Source: Flavobacteriales bacterium
Lineage (GTDB): Bacteria > Bacteroidota > Bacteroidia > CAIKAF01
NCBI GenBank assembly: GCA_018401695.1
Contig: JAGYKD010000003.1
Span: 372,001 to 436,000 of the forward strand
Direction: 5' to 3'
DNA length: 64,000 bases
Shown here: piece by piece, positions 8,152 to 17,169 of the stretch
Numbering within the stretch: the stretch's first letter is position 1
Layout: every line of letters starts with the position of its first letter
Notes under the pieces: generated by a model
The model's input: only the letters and a program-made list of their open reading frames with translations
Told to the model about the DNA's origin: nothing
Databases searched by the model: none
Made by a program: the position numbers and the translations under genes

Positions 8152-8744
8152 TGGTTGTTGGTTTAACCGGAGGAATTGGAAGCGGTAAATCTACCGTGGC
8201 CCGCGCATTCGAAAAGCTGGGCGTGCCTGTATTTTATGCAGACCTAGTGGCAAAAGAGCAATACCGAGACCCAGATTTGATTCGACTCTTGCAAGATAAA
8301 CTCAAGATGTCCTTAACCGATTCTACAGGAGTTTTGGACAAAAAAGCCTTGGCCCAACGCATTTTTTCTGATGCCCAAGCCCGTGAATGGGTCAATGGAC
8401 TTATTCATCCACGAGTAAAGCAGGCTTTTAAAGTTTGGCAAGAATCCCTCAATGAGCCTACCTATGTACTAAGGGAAGCCGCAATACTGCTTGAATCCGA
8501 TGCTTACAATGACTGTAGCGCTATTTTGGTGGTTACCGCCCCCGAAAATCAACGCCTCCAAAGGGTAATGAAGCGCGACGGACTCCCCAAACAAGAAGTA
8601 ATGAGTCGCATTCAAAGCCAATGGAAAGATGACCAAAGATTGCACTTTGCTACCCATACCTTAAACAATCCCAACGGAGAAGACATTGCCCCTAAAGTAC
8701 TTGCTTTGCATAGGCAATTTATGGAACTTGCTCAAAACCTATGA
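8148..8744 (+). CDS. coaE: Dephospho-CoA kinase
   Basis: Phosphorylates the ribose 3'-OH of dephospho-CoA, the last step of coenzyme A synthesis. The 198-aa length is standard. P-loop GLTGGIGSGKST lies at about 5-16, followed by FYADLVAKE with the conserved Asp of the substrate site and a lid containing RVMKRDGLPKQEV. The adenylate-kinase-like C-terminal portion (IQSQWKDDQR) is complete. The ATG at 8148 overlaps the upstream stop; the next codon (8151) is also ATG and could be used. The end overlaps the next gene by ATGA. Confidence 0.96.
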   Translation: MMVVGLTGGIGSGKSTVARAFEKLGVPVFYADLVAKEQYRDPDLIRLLQDKLKMSLTDSTGVLDKKALAQRIFSDAQAREWVNGLIHPRVKQAFKVWQESLNEPTYVLREAAILLESDAYNDCSAILVVTAPENQRLQRVMKRDGLPKQEVMSRIQSQWKDDQRLHFATHTLNNPNGEDIAPKVLALHRQFMELAQNL

Positions 8745-10255
8745 AGCAATTATTTACCGCCAACGAAACGCGGGCTTTAGATGCTCGAACCATAGAGCTG
8801 GAGCACATTTCTTCTTTGGCTTTGATGGAGCGGGCCGCATTCTTTTTGGCCCGCCGCTGCCAATACTTGGTTCAGTCTTTGGGATACGAACCCATATACT
8901 CCTTTGTTGCCGGCCCCGGAAATAATGGCGGGGATGCTTTGGCCATGGCTCGGTTTTTATCCGCAGGAGCGCAAGTAGAGCTTTGGTATCCGGATACGCC
9001 GGAGGCTTGGAGCCCTGATTTTAAAACCCAATTTCAGCTTTTGCAATCCATAAGTCCACCGCTGCATTGCCTTCCTTTTGTGCCCGGAAGTTCAGTGCCT
9101 ACTGTTCAAGAAGGTAGAATTTGGATCGATGGTCTGTTTGGTACAGGGTTTAATGGGCCTGTACGTGCACACTACAGGAAAGTAATCGAAGCACTAAATA
9201 CCTTAAATGCTCCGGTTTTGTCCATAGATGTTCCTTCGGGATTTCCTTCCGATGTAAACGATTTGCTGGATTTTGACGGACTGGCGGTTAGGGCAAAATA
9301 CACTCTAACGGTAGATCGGCCCAAACGCGCCATGCTTTCGGCAGAAGCTGACCCATTTGTAGGCGATTTGATTGAGGTGCCCCTTCCATTCCACCCGCAA
9401 GCCTTAGATGAGCAATGGCCAAGAGCACAACATGTATTGCTTGAACCCGAAGACTTGGAGGCTTGGTTGCCCAATAGAACCAAGCACAGCCATAAAGGTA
9501 CCGCTGGGACAGGCTTGATTGCCGGTGGTTCTAAAGACAGCATGGGTGCTTTGGCTTTAGCCACAAAAGCAATGATGAGGGCCGGATCAGGCAAGGGCTT
9601 TGCTTTGGGACCCAAAAATGGAGCAGAAAGTATTCGACTTCTTGTGCCTGAGGCCCAGTATTTAGTCGGAGGTGAGCATTTTATTGAAAATTGGCCCGAT
9701 TTACCCGGATTACAGGCCATGGGCATAGGTCCGGGCTTGGGAACAGAGCACAAAACCAAGAATTGGCTTAAAGAATGGATGCATAGGGCTGCTATTCCTA
9801 CGGTTTTTGATGCCGATGCCTTAAACCTTTTGGCTCAAGAACCTACTTGGATGAGGTTTCTTCCCGACAACTGCATTTTGACCCCGCATCCGGGGGAGTT
9901 TGACAGGCTTATTGGAAAAAGCCCAAAAACTCCGGCAGAAAGATGGTTGGCCCTGCCAGATTTTGCCCAAAAGACCGGGGCGGTAATAGTGCTAAAAGGA
10001 GGAGTTACTGCCATAGCCTCACCTTCAGGAAAAATGTATTACTGTTCTTTGGGCTCAGCTTCTTTGGCAACCGGAGGAAGCGGGGATGTATTGACAGGAA
10101 TCATTACAGCCCTTTTGACCCAAGGCCTTTTGCCTTTACAAGCCGCCCTAACCGGAGTATTATGGCACGCTTTGGCAGGCAGTCTTTATTCCAAGAAATA
10201 CAGGCCTCACACTCTTTTGGCCGGTGATTTACCTAATCTCTTAGCTTTGGTTTAA
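8741..10255 (+). CDS. nnr: Bifunctional NAD(P)H-hydrate epimerase / ADP-dependent dehydratase
   Basis: Metabolite repair enzyme that epimerises and dehydrates NAD(P)HX back to NAD(P)H. The N-terminal YjeF_N epimerase domain (about 1-215) has AGPGNNGGDAL (about 57-67) and IDVPSGFPSD. The C-terminal carbohydrate-kinase-like dehydratase (about 235-500) has AGGSKDSMGA, GPGLG, DADALNLLA, the near-invariant PHPGEF (about 384) and GSGDVLTG (about 446) with the catalytic Asp. Total length 504 is typical of the fused form. It is translationally coupled to coaE by ATGA. Both activities look intact. Confidence 0.95.
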   Translation: MKQLFTANETRALDARTIELEHISSLALMERAAFFLARRCQYLVQSLGYEPIYSFVAGPGNNGGDALAMARFLSAGAQVELWYPDTPEAWSPDFKTQFQLLQSISPPLHCLPFVPGSSVPTVQEGRIWIDGLFGTGFNGPVRAHYRKVIEALNTLNAPVLSIDVPSGFPSDVNDLLDFDGLAVRAKYTLTVDRPKRAMLSAEADPFVGDLIEVPLPFHPQALDEQWPRAQHVLLEPEDLEAWLPNRTKHSHKGTAGTGLIAGGSKDSMGALALATKAMMRAGSGKGFALGPKNGAESIRLLVPEAQYLVGGEHFIENWPDLPGLQAMGIGPGLGTEHKTKNWLKEWMHRAAIPTVFDADALNLLAQEPTWMRFLPDNCILTPHPGEFDRLIGKSPKTPAERWLALPDFAQKTGAVIVLKGGVTAIASPSGKMYYCSLGSASLATGGSGDVLTGIITALLTQGLLPLQAALTGVLWHALAGSLYSKKYRPHTLLAGDLPNLLALV

Positions 10256-10311
10256 ACGTTTATAAGCGTTTATTTTACGGCTGGCCTGCTTCTCCAAACC
10301 TAAATTTAGGC

Positions 10312-11196
10312 ATGCTTAATCGCGTGGAAGCTAGAGCTGCATTTGCAGGAATGGTAGTGCTTTTGCTAGTGCATTTTGGCGCTAGGTGGTGGAGGAGCTC
10401 ACAAAAGGAGGCTTTGCCCATAATTGTCCCGATTGCAGCGACTTGGACTCCCTTTGAATCTTCAAAAAAACAATATAGTTATCCAAAAAAGAAGTTTACC
10501 CATCGATATTCCTCCAAGAGGCAAACAACCCAACACCCTTTGATTTACCCCCAAAAAGGTACCTTAGTCGATAGTCTTACAGCCAAGGATTGGCAAAACC
10601 TTGGATTAAGCCCCAAGCAGGTGCTCTGGGCCGAGAAAATTCGAAATGAAAAACAAGGTTTTAAAAAGCCGGAGGACCTTGATCAGCTATTTGTGCTAAA
10701 CGAAACACAAAGAGAAAGCCTGAAACAAATACTGGTATTTCCTGAGGTTTCCACCTTGGAAGAATGGAATAATCTTGAAGTGCCTGCTCCATACCCATCA
10801 AACGAAAAGATTCTCTTAAACACCGCCGATTCATTGGAGTTGTTGAGCGTAAAAGGCTTGGGAGCCTTCACGGTGGGGCAAATTCTCCACCATCGACGAA
10901 CTTTTGGTGCGTTTATTTCTTTAGGAGAACTTCATTATTTAAGGGGAATGCAAGCGGAACGCTACGAAATGCTGCGCCAGAGATTGGTGTGTGATACTTT
11001 GGAAGTTAAACCTATCTCCTGGCAATATTTGGGTAGAACTCAATTGTTGGCCCTACCTTTTGTTGATTGGAAGGTTGCCAAAGCTATCCTTACCCTAAGA
11101 AAGCGTCAAAGTAAAAGGATACCAAGCAAAGCTCAATGCATTCAGGCAGGGATGAACGATAGTACGGCCATGTGGTTTTTGGAATATTTAAAGTAG
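10312..11196 (+). CDS. ComEA-like helix-hairpin-helix protein
   Basis: Membrane-anchored HhH protein of 294 aa. One transmembrane segment near the N-terminus (about 9-24, AFAGMVVLLLVHFGAR) is followed by a basic, low-complexity linker and two or three HhH-type repeats, clearest at LNTADSLELLSVKGLGAFTV (about 164-183) and then RRTFGAFISLGELHYLRGM. ComEA proteins bind double-stranded DNA during natural transformation, but Bacteroidota proteins of this type are often uncharacterised and the rest of a competence machine is not seen here. It ends the nusB-to-nnr run, 56 bases after nnr. Confidence 0.82.
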   Translation: MLNRVEARAAFAGMVVLLLVHFGARWWRSSQKEALPIIVPIAATWTPFESSKKQYSYPKKKFTHRYSSKRQTTQHPLIYPQKGTLVDSLTAKDWQNLGLSPKQVLWAEKIRNEKQGFKKPEDLDQLFVLNETQRESLKQILVFPEVSTLEEWNNLEVPAPYPSNEKILLNTADSLELLSVKGLGAFTVGQILHHRRTFGAFISLGELHYLRGMQAERYEMLRQRLVCDTLEVKPISWQYLGRTQLLALPFVDWKVAKAILTLRKRQSKRIPSKAQCIQAGMNDSTAMWFLEYLK

Positions 11197-11501
11197 GGAA
11201 ATGCGGTTTTAAGCCAAGCCCGTTTAGTCCTTATCAGTATACCGGCAGAAACAGCGGCCGGAACTTTTTCGGAAATACTTTTTTGAGTGCGCACAATGAA
11301 GACTTTTGCAGATATGGTCAACAGCCTCATGTTGGTTTACGAGTTGGTTTGTTTTTAAATTGAGTTGCCATTTCCGGACCACGATTGAGGATGAATTCAG
11401 CCATTTAGATAGTGCTGATTCGGCACGACAGCCGCGTCAGTGACGCAATTGCCTGGCGATTAACATGCTTTCACTATTTAGCTTCTAAACCTTGAGCGCC
11501 T
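11197..11501. other. Intergenic region before the acyl-CoA dehydrogenase gene
   Basis: About 300 bases without a credible gene. Short frames on both strands lack codon bias and recognisable motifs. A small hairpin GCGTCAGTGACGC occurs near 11435. No terminator with a T-run is evident after the ComEA-like gene. Confidence 0.4.
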
Positions 11502-11533
11502 TTTGGTGGTTTTACATGTGCAAGCTATTTTTA
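11502..11533 (+). promoter_or_regulatory. Candidate promoter of the acyl-CoA dehydrogenase gene
   Basis: TTTG (11502-11505), 20 bases, then TATTTTTA (11526-11533), one mismatch from the -33 TTTG / -7 TAnnTTTG consensus of Bacteroidota. The predicted start point near 11539 leaves a short leader and favours the ATG at 11557 over an upstream in-frame GTG-type start at 11503. Confidence 0.45.
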
Positions 11534-11556
11534 CCATCAAAATATTGCTAAAACAT

Positions 11557-12699
11557 ATGGAATTCAGCTTTAACGAGAACCAAGCCATGATTGCCCAAAT
11601 GGTGCGAGATTTTGGAGATAAAGAAATTCGCCCTCATTTTATGGATTGGGACGAGAATCAAACCTTTCCAAGAGAAATGTTTAGCAAACTTGGCGAATTG
11701 GGACTTATGGGAGTATTGGTTCCCGAGTCTTATGGAGGTTCAGGCTTTGGTTATTTCGAATACGTTACGGCCATTACTGAACTGGGAAAAATTTGCGGTT
11801 CCATAGCGTTGTCTATGGCGGCACATAATTCCTTGTGCACGGGTCATATCCTACAATTTGGTAACGAGGAACAAAAGCAGAAGTACTTGCCTAAATTGGC
11901 TACTGCCGAATGGATTGGCGCATGGGGGTTAACCGAAGCCAATACCGGATCTGATGCCATGCGTATGAGATGTACTGCCGTTCAAGATGGAGATTATTGG
12001 GTAATTAACGGTACCAAAAACTGGATAACGCACGGCATTTCCGGTGATGTGGCTGTGGTTTTGGTACGCACCGGTGAGCTTTTAGACTCTAATGGCATCA
12101 CGGCATTTGTGGTAGAACGAGGAACTCCCGGGTTTCGTGGCGGAAAAAAGGAGAATAAATTGGGTATGCGCAGCTCAGAAACGGCAGAGTTGATTTTTGA
12201 AGATTGCCGGGTCCATAAAAGCCAAATTTTAGGCGAAGTAGGGCAGGGATTTCGTCAAGCCATGAAAGTGCTTGACGGTGGACGTATTTCTATTGCAGCC
12301 TTGTCATTGGGAATTGCCAAAGGTGCTTTTGAAGCCTCTATTAAGTATGCCAAAGAACGCGAACAGTTTGGGCAGCCTATTGCAAATTTTCAAGCCATCT
12401 CTTTTAAGTTGGCCGATATGGCTACCGAAATTGAAGCAGCCGAGTTGCTTACTTTTAAAGCAGCAGACCTCAAGAATAAAGCTTTGCCCGTAACTACGAC
12501 TTCTGCCATGGCTAAATATTATGCCAGCGAAGTGTGCGTTAAAGCATCTACCGAAGCCGTTCAAATTTTTGGAGGATATGGGTACACTAAGGACTATCCG
12601 GTCGAAAAGTTTTACCGGGATTCAAAGCTTTGCACCATAGGAGAAGGAACTTCCGAAATTCAAAAATTGGTGATTTCGCGAAATGAGCTCCGCGATTAA
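11557..12699 (+). CDS. Acyl-CoA dehydrogenase
   Basis: FAD-dependent acyl-CoA dehydrogenase (380 aa), catalysing the first step of fatty-acid or branched-chain acyl-CoA oxidation. The start [20 protein letters not shown] fits the family's N-terminal helical domain. The signature stretch [15 protein letters not shown] lies at about 128-142, the middle beta domain has [10 protein letters not shown], and the C-terminal domain carries [14 protein letters not shown] and the catalytic-Glu segment IGEGTSEIQ. Length and motifs resemble short/branched-chain or butyryl-CoA dehydrogenases, but chain length cannot be assigned. It is a single gene, ending just before a terminator facing mdh. Confidence 0.95.
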   Translation: MEFSFNENQAMIAQMVRDFGDKEIRPHFMDWDENQTFPREMFSKLGELGLMGVLVPESYGGSGFGYFEYVTAITELGKICGSIALSMAAHNSLCTGHILQFGNEEQKQKYLPKLATAEWIGAWGLTEANTGSDAMRMRCTAVQDGDYWVINGTKNWITHGISGDVAVVLVRTGELLDSNGITAFVVERGTPGFRGGKKENKLGMRSSETAELIFEDCRVHKSQILGEVGQGFRQAMKVLDGGRISIAALSLGIAKGAFEASIKYAKEREQFGQPIANFQAISFKLADMATEIEAAELLTFKAADLKNKALPVTTTSAMAKYYASEVCVKASTEAVQIFGGYGYTKDYPVEKFYRDSKLCTIGEGTSEIQKLVISRNELRD

Positions 12700-12712
12700 T
12701 TTCACTAAATGG

Positions 12713-12740
12713 ACAAAAAAAAAGCCCCGCAGGGCTTTTT
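12713..12740. terminator. Bidirectional intrinsic terminator between acyl-CoA dehydrogenase and mdh
   Basis: A stem AAAAGCCC / GGGCTTTT with a four-base loop, flanked by A-run and T-run, lies between two convergent genes. It can serve both strands. Confidence 0.85.
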
Positions 12741-12756
12741 GGGTTAATATGGTGAA

Positions 12757-13695
12757 TTAGGCTTTGCTGGTCATATTGTCCAATACGCTCATTACCTCGC
12801 GTACTGCTTTGGCAGATTGATTGAGCAAGGCCATTTCTGCATCGTTTAGTTTCAGCTCAATGATTTTTTCGATGCCGTTTTTACCTAGAACTACCGGTAC
12901 GCCGAGATAAATGTCGCTTAGGCCGTATTGGCCTGTCAACCAGGTGCACACAGGGAAAATACGTTTTTGGTCGCGTACAATGGACTCAACCATTTGAGCG
13001 GCAGCGGCACCTGGAGCGTACCATGCGCTGGTGCCCATAAGGTTAACCAATTCACCACCCCCTTTTTTGGTGCGTTCAACAATGGCATTCAATGGTTCTT
13101 CTTCGATCAATTCAGTAACCGGGATGCCGCTTACTGTTGTGTAGCGGGGGAGTGGAACCATGGTATCGCCATGTCCTCCGAGCAACATGGCCTGAATATC
13201 TTTAGGAGAAACGTTCAAGGCAGAAGCAAGAAACGCCCGGTAGCGAGCCGTATCAAGAATACCGGCCATGCCCATAACCCGGTTGGAGTCTACCTGAGCC
13301 GTTAAATAGGCACAGTAAGTCATTACGTCCAAGGGGTTAGAGACAACAATAATTTTTGCGTCCGGTGAATATTTAATGATGTTTTCGGTAACCGTGCGTA
13401 CAATGCCGGCGTTGGTAGCAATCAAGTCGTCGCGGCTCATACCCGGCTTACGGGGAAGGCCGGAGGTAATGACCACAACATCGGAACCGGCGGTGGGCTC
13501 GTATTGATTGGTATAACCCACTACTCGGGTATTGTAGTAGTTCACCGGAGCAGTTTGCCACATATCGAGCGATTTACCTTCCGCAAGTCCTTCCTTAATG
13601 TCGATTAAGATTACCTCGTTGGCTAATTCTTTGTGGGCAATTACGTCCGCACAGGTTGCACCTACATTTCCGGCGCCTACTACGGTGATTTTCAT
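12757..13695 (-). CDS. mdh: Malate dehydrogenase (LDH-like type)
   Basis: NAD-dependent malate dehydrogenase of the citric acid cycle (312 aa), of the LDH-like clade found in Bacteroidota. The Rossmann motif VGAGNVGATCAD is at about 5-16, the NAD ribose-binding Asp in LIDIKEG at about 32. The substrate loop GLPRKPGMSRDDL (about 79-91) has the Arg that selects dicarboxylates, and the catalytic His is in LGGHGDTMVPL (about 173-183). VSNPLDVMTY is also conserved. The motif set separates it from lactate dehydrogenase. Single gene with its own promoter, divergent from the T9SS type B gene. Confidence 0.96.
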   Translation of the reverse strand: MKITVVGAGNVGATCADVIAHKELANEVILIDIKEGLAEGKSLDMWQTAPVNYYNTRVVGYTNQYEPTAGSDVVVITSGLPRKPGMSRDDLIATNAGIVRTVTENIIKYSPDAKIIVVSNPLDVMTYCAYLTAQVDSNRVMGMAGILDTARYRAFLASALNVSPKDIQAMLLGGHGDTMVPLPRYTTVSGIPVTELIEEEPLNAIVERTKKGGGELVNLMGTSAWYAPGAAAAQMVESIVRDQKRIFPVCTWLTGQYGLSDIYLGVPVVLGKNGIEKIIELKLNDAEMALLNQSAKAVREVMSVLDNMTSKA

Positions 13696-13726
13696 ATGCT
13701 TGATTTGTTTACTTTTGACTTGTGTG

Positions 13727-13755
13727 CAAATATAGAAAACCCACCCATTGCCAAA
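13727..13755 (-). promoter_or_regulatory. Candidate mdh promoter
   Basis: On the minus strand TTTG (complement of 13752-13755), 17 bases, then TATATTTG (complement of 13727-13734), matching the Bacteroidota -33/-7 consensus with a slightly short spacer. Predicted start about 26 bases before the mdh ATG. Confidence 0.6.
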
Positions 13756-13800
13756 GGAAATTTTACAACATTTAAACGAATTTTACGTATAATAAGGAGC

Positions 13801-15696
13801 ATGAGGGTGAAGCATTTTACGGGCCATTTTCGGGCAGGCATGTATTTTTGCCTGCTGGTCTTGTTGTGCTTTACGGGGAAGCTTAGGGCACAGGTGCCGA
13901 CCACTTCGGATTGCCTTGGAGCCACCCCGGTGTGCAACAGCAACTACGATGTGCCTACCTTAAATCCTGCTCCGAACAACTACCCCAACGAAATCAATGC
14001 CGGTAACTCCTGTTTAAATGGAGAAACCAATGGACAATGGTATACCTTTACGGTTCAAACGGCAGGTCAATTGGGTTTCAATATCGTGCCTTACGATCCC
14101 ACCAGCGACTACGACTGGGCCTTGTTTGATTTAACCAATGCCAGTTGTGCCGATATATACAATAACGGTGCTTTGGAAGTGGCTTGTAATTTTAGCGCTC
14201 AAACCACCAACAATGGCATTACCGGTGCCAATGGACAACCGGGTGATGAAAATGAGGACATGCTCAATGTACAAGCAGGCCAAACCTTTGCCTTATATAT
14301 ATCCAATTATAATTTCGGTACAAACCAAAGTGGGTATCAGTTGGATTTTGGGCCATCCACTGCTCAAGTTCCTGACAATACCGCTCCTTCCATTGAAGCT
14401 GTAACTCCCAATTCGGATTGTGGAGCTACCCAACTTACGGTAAGCTTTAGTGAGAACATAGACTGCAGCAGCATACAAGCCGGAGATTTTGTGGTAAACG
14501 GGCCCGGAGGTCCCTACAGCATTGCCTCTGTGTCTGGTCTTGGTTGCCTAACCGGAGGGCAGTATAGCCGCACCTTTACATTAACCTTGGCTCAAGCCAT
14601 TAATGGATCCGGTGCCTTCTCCTTAGACATTACAGGAAACATTTCGGATGTGTGTGGCAATAATTTAGTGCCCGGTCCAGGGTTTGATTTTGACTACACA
14701 ACCTTGGTCTTGAACCTTGGCTCTACGGATTCGGATTGTCCGGTGGATAATGGAACTGCAACCGTAAATGTGGTGGGAGGCACCCCGCCTTACCAATATC
14801 AATGGAACGATGCCAACGCGCAAACCACGGCCACTGCCACCGGACTACCCAGAGGCACCTATACGGTAACCGTGAGCGATGCGCAGGGCTGCTCGGTGCA
14901 AGGTAGTGTGTATGTTGGCGACCCTACTGCCTTTACCATTGATGTGCATCAAGTGCCGGATACCTGCCAAGAGGGCAGTGGACAGTTGCAAGTAATTACG
15001 GTTGGACCGCAAGCCCCATTTACGTATACTTGGGAAGATACCATTGCCGGGAATAGTTTGTGGAACGGACTGGAAGGAGATAGGGTATATAAGGTATTGG
15101 TAACCGATGCCAATGGCTGCAAAAGAGACACCACGGTTTGGTTGGATAATATTACCAACGACACCTTAAGGGCATTTTTTACCGTAGATAACGAAGAGGT
15201 TGATGTGCTTACACCTAATGTTAACTTCTTTAACGACTCCGAATACGAAAGTTCCATAGTGTGGGATTTTGGAGATGGACAAAGTCCTACGGACGAGAAC
15301 CTAAGTTATTCTTTTGCAGCCATCGGTAAGTTTCCGGTTACCTTATATGCCTATGACAATAACGGCTGCATGGATAGTTACACCCGAACCATAGAAGTTA
15401 CCTATGAGTTTACCTTTTTTGCTCCGGATGCCTTCACTCCAAATGGCGACAATTTGAATGAGTTTTTTAGGGTTACCGGTATTGGCATGGATCCCCAAAA
15501 GTTTACCATGATTATTTACGATCGCTGGGGAAAGGAAGTTTTTCGTACCAGAAGTTTGGCGCAAGGTTGGGATGGCAGTGTAGATGGAGCTCCTCCTATG
15601 GAGAGTGCGCAAGGCGTGTATAACTACAAAATTGAGGTGACCGAGTTGGATGGCACCCCACGTACCCTTCTGGGGAAAGTAGTGATGATTAAATAA
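13801..15696 (+). CDS. Secreted surface protein with T9SS type B sorting domain
   Basis: Predicted cell-surface or released protein of 631 aa. A signal peptide (about 1-30, ending GKLRAQ) is followed by a beta-sandwich region with several Cys (about 35-185), an Ig/SbsA-like segment (about 195-300), SprB-type repeat-like segments (GGTPPYQYQW, DAQGCSVQGSVYVGD), a PKD-like domain (WDFGDGQSPTDENLSY) and a C-terminal gliding-motility-associated type B sorting domain (about 535-631: FAPDAFTPNGDNLNEFF, YDRWGKEVF, GVYNYKIEV). T9SS exports such proteins across the outer membrane. The ATG at 13801 is chosen because it directly precedes the signal peptide and has AAGGAG before it. Specific function unknown. 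Confidence 0.88.
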   Translation: MRVKHFTGHFRAGMYFCLLVLLCFTGKLRAQVPTTSDCLGATPVCNSNYDVPTLNPAPNNYPNEINAGNSCLNGETNGQWYTFTVQTAGQLGFNIVPYDPTSDYDWALFDLTNASCADIYNNGALEVACNFSAQTTNNGITGANGQPGDENEDMLNVQAGQTFALYISNYNFGTNQSGYQLDFGPSTAQVPDNTAPSIEAVTPNSDCGATQLTVSFSENIDCSSIQAGDFVVNGPGGPYSIASVSGLGCLTGGQYSRTFTLTLAQAINGSGAFSLDITGNISDVCGNNLVPGPGFDFDYTTLVLNLGSTDSDCPVDNGTATVNVVGGTPPYQYQWNDANAQTTATATGLPRGTYTVTVSDAQGCSVQGSVYVGDPTAFTIDVHQVPDTCQEGSGQLQVITVGPQAPFTYTWEDTIAGNSLWNGLEGDRVYKVLVTDANGCKRDTTVWLDNITNDTLRAFFTVDNEEVDVLTPNVNFFNDSEYESSIVWDFGDGQSPTDENLSYSFAAIGKFPVTLYAYDNNGCMDSYTRTIEVTYEFTFFAPDAFTPNGDNLNEFFRVTGIGMDPQKFTMIIYDRWGKEVFRTRSLAQGWDGSVDGAPPMESAQGVYNYKIEVTELDGTPRTLLGKVVMIK

Positions 15697-15730
15697 GTGG
15701 TCTTTTTTCAGTGATTTTTGAAAATACACC

Positions 15731-15871
15731 GCGGTAGGGATGGACGCGATAGCCCGGAAGCTCAAAAGCGGCAGCCAACAGCCGGCCGCGGCGACCGCAG
15801 GAAGCCCCGGTACGGCGTGCAGCTGCCAGATTTTGAGCTGAGGACTAAAGCGGAGAGCCCGGCCACCGCCC
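15731..15871 (+). repeat. GC-rich palindromic intergenic element, copy 2
   Basis: Outer pentamers GCGGT and ACCGC (15731-15735, 15865-15869) pair. The conserved left block AGGGATGGACGCGATAGCCC and right block AAGCGGAGAGCCCGG enclose arms beginning AGCTCAAAA (15759-15767) and ending TTTTGAGCT (15831-15839). It lies downstream of the T9SS type B gene and upstream of the aminotransferase, all on the plus strand. Confidence 0.75.
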
Positions 15872-15920
15872 AAAAAACAAAACATTGCATTTCTGCGGCT
15901 GTTTTTTGAATGGATGTCTG

Positions 15921-15928
15921 TATTTTTG
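15921..15928 (+). promoter_or_regulatory. Candidate -7 box for the aminotransferase gene
   Basis: TATTTTTG matches TAnnTTTG and lies 17 bases before the ATG at 15946. No -33 TTTG at normal distance. If real, transcription starts just after the GC-rich element, separating this gene from the upstream one. Confidence 0.4.
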
Positions 15929-15945
15929 ATTCTTAATTCATTGCC

Positions 15946-17169
15946 ATGCCTTCTATTTCGACCAAAGGACGTGCTATGCCTGCTTCTCCGATTCGAAAAC
16001 TGGTGCCCTATGCCGAAGCAGCGCGCGCCAAGGGTCGAACCGTTTATCATTTGAATATTGGTCAACCTGATATTCCAACCCCTCAAGTGGCTTTGGATGC
16101 CATTCGAAATTTTGATAATTCGGTCATAGAATATTCCCATTCGGCCGGTTTTGAAAGCTATCGAATGAAATTGGCTCAGTATTACCGGGGACTGGATGAG
16201 CGCATTACCCACGAGCATATTTTGGTGACTACCGGTGGGTCGGAAGCCCTTTTGTTTGGTTTAATGGCTACTTTAAACGAAGGAGATGAGGTAATTATTC
16301 CCGAACCTTTTTATGCCAATTATGCCAGTTTTTGCTTGGCTTCCGGTGCTTCTATTGTGCCGGTAACCTCCACCATAGAGCAAGGGTTTGCTTTGCCATC
16401 GATGGATGCTTTTGAGCAGGCCATTGGCCCCAAAACCAAAGCCATTATCATTTGCAATCCTGCCAACCCTACCGGTTATTTATATACCCGAGCCGAGTTG
16501 GAGCGCTTGCGTGAATTGGTGTTGAGGCACGATCTCTTTTTGTTTGCCGATGAGGTGTACCGCGAGTTTGTGTATGACGGAAGAGACTATTTAAGTACGC
16601 TGAGTTTGGAAGGACTCGACGAGCATTTGATTTTGGTAGATTCTGTTTCTAAGCGCTTTAGCATGTGTGGTGTGCGGATTGGAGCTATGGTCACTCGAAA
16701 CCAGCAAGTGTACCAAACGGTCATGAAATTTGCGCAAGCCCGGTTAAGTCCTCCTACCTTAGGTCAAGTGGCTTCTGAAGCAGCCATGGATGTGCCGGAT
16801 TCCTACTTTGAGGAGGTGAATCGTGAATATGTGCACCGGAGAGATGTAATGCATAGTTTGCTGATGGAAATTCCCGGTGTGATTGCTCCTAAGCCGGGAG
16901 GGGCTTTTTACCTGGTTGCCGCCTTGCCGGTGGAAGATGCTGAGGATTTTTGTGCCTGGATGCTGAGCGAGTTTGCTTATGAAAACCAAACCGTAATGCT
17001 GGCTCCGGCTGCAGGCTTTTACAGTACGCCGGGATTGGGCCAAAATCAAGTACGCATTGCCTATGTATTGGAAGAAGATGCCTTGAGAAAAGCCATGCTT
17101 TGCCTAAAGGAGGGCTTGAATGCCTATGCCATGCTCAAATCTAAAGCTAGGGCCGCTGTAAACGGCTGA
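15946..17169 (+). CDS. Class I pyridoxal-phosphate aminotransferase
   Basis: Fold-type I aminotransferase (407 aa) of the aspartate/alanine aminotransferase-like group. Visible: NIGQPDIPTPQVALDA (about 37-52), TTGGSEALLFGL (PLP phosphate-binding region), CNPANPTGYLYT with the conserved Asn, FADEVYREFVYDG with the PLP-N1 Asp and Tyr, and the lysine loop VDSVSKRFSMCGVRIG (Lys near 236). The C-terminal Arg that binds the substrate carboxylate is probably in QVRIAYVLEEDAL. Substrate specificity cannot be told. The stop directly abuts that of the convergent NamZ gene. Confidence 0.92.
   Translation: MPSISTKGRAMPASPIRKLVPYAEAARAKGRTVYHLNIGQPDIPTPQVALDAIRNFDNSVIEYSHSAGFESYRMKLAQYYRGLDERITHEHILVTTGGSEALLFGLMATLNEGDEVIIPEPFYANYASFCLASGASIVPVTSTIEQGFALPSMDAFEQAIGPKTKAIIICNPANPTGYLYTRAELERLRELVLRHDLFLFADEVYREFVYDGRDYLSTLSLEGLDEHLILVDSVSKRFSMCGVRIGAMVTRNQQVYQTVMKFAQARLSPPTLGQVASEAAMDVPDSYFEEVNREYVHRRDVMHSLLMEIPGVIAPKPGGAFYLVAALPVEDAEDFCAWMLSEFAYENQTVMLAPAAGFYSTPGLGQNQVRIAYVLEEDALRKAMLCLKEGLNAYAMLKSKARAAVNG

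Noticed and set aside
11297..11359. A short frame (about 20 residues) starting at an ATG in the gap before the acyl-CoA dehydrogenase.
   Set aside because: No ribosome-binding site, promoter or similarity; more likely noise.
15731..15871. Palindromic elements as CRISPR repeats, attachment sites or insertion-sequence ends.
   Set aside because: No regular spacing, no transposase, no target-site duplication seen, copies are intergenic and dispersed.
15343..16218. A long open frame on the minus strand across the T9SS gene end, element copy 2 and the aminotransferase start.
   Set aside because: Antisense to two real genes, lacks codon bias and recognisable motifs.
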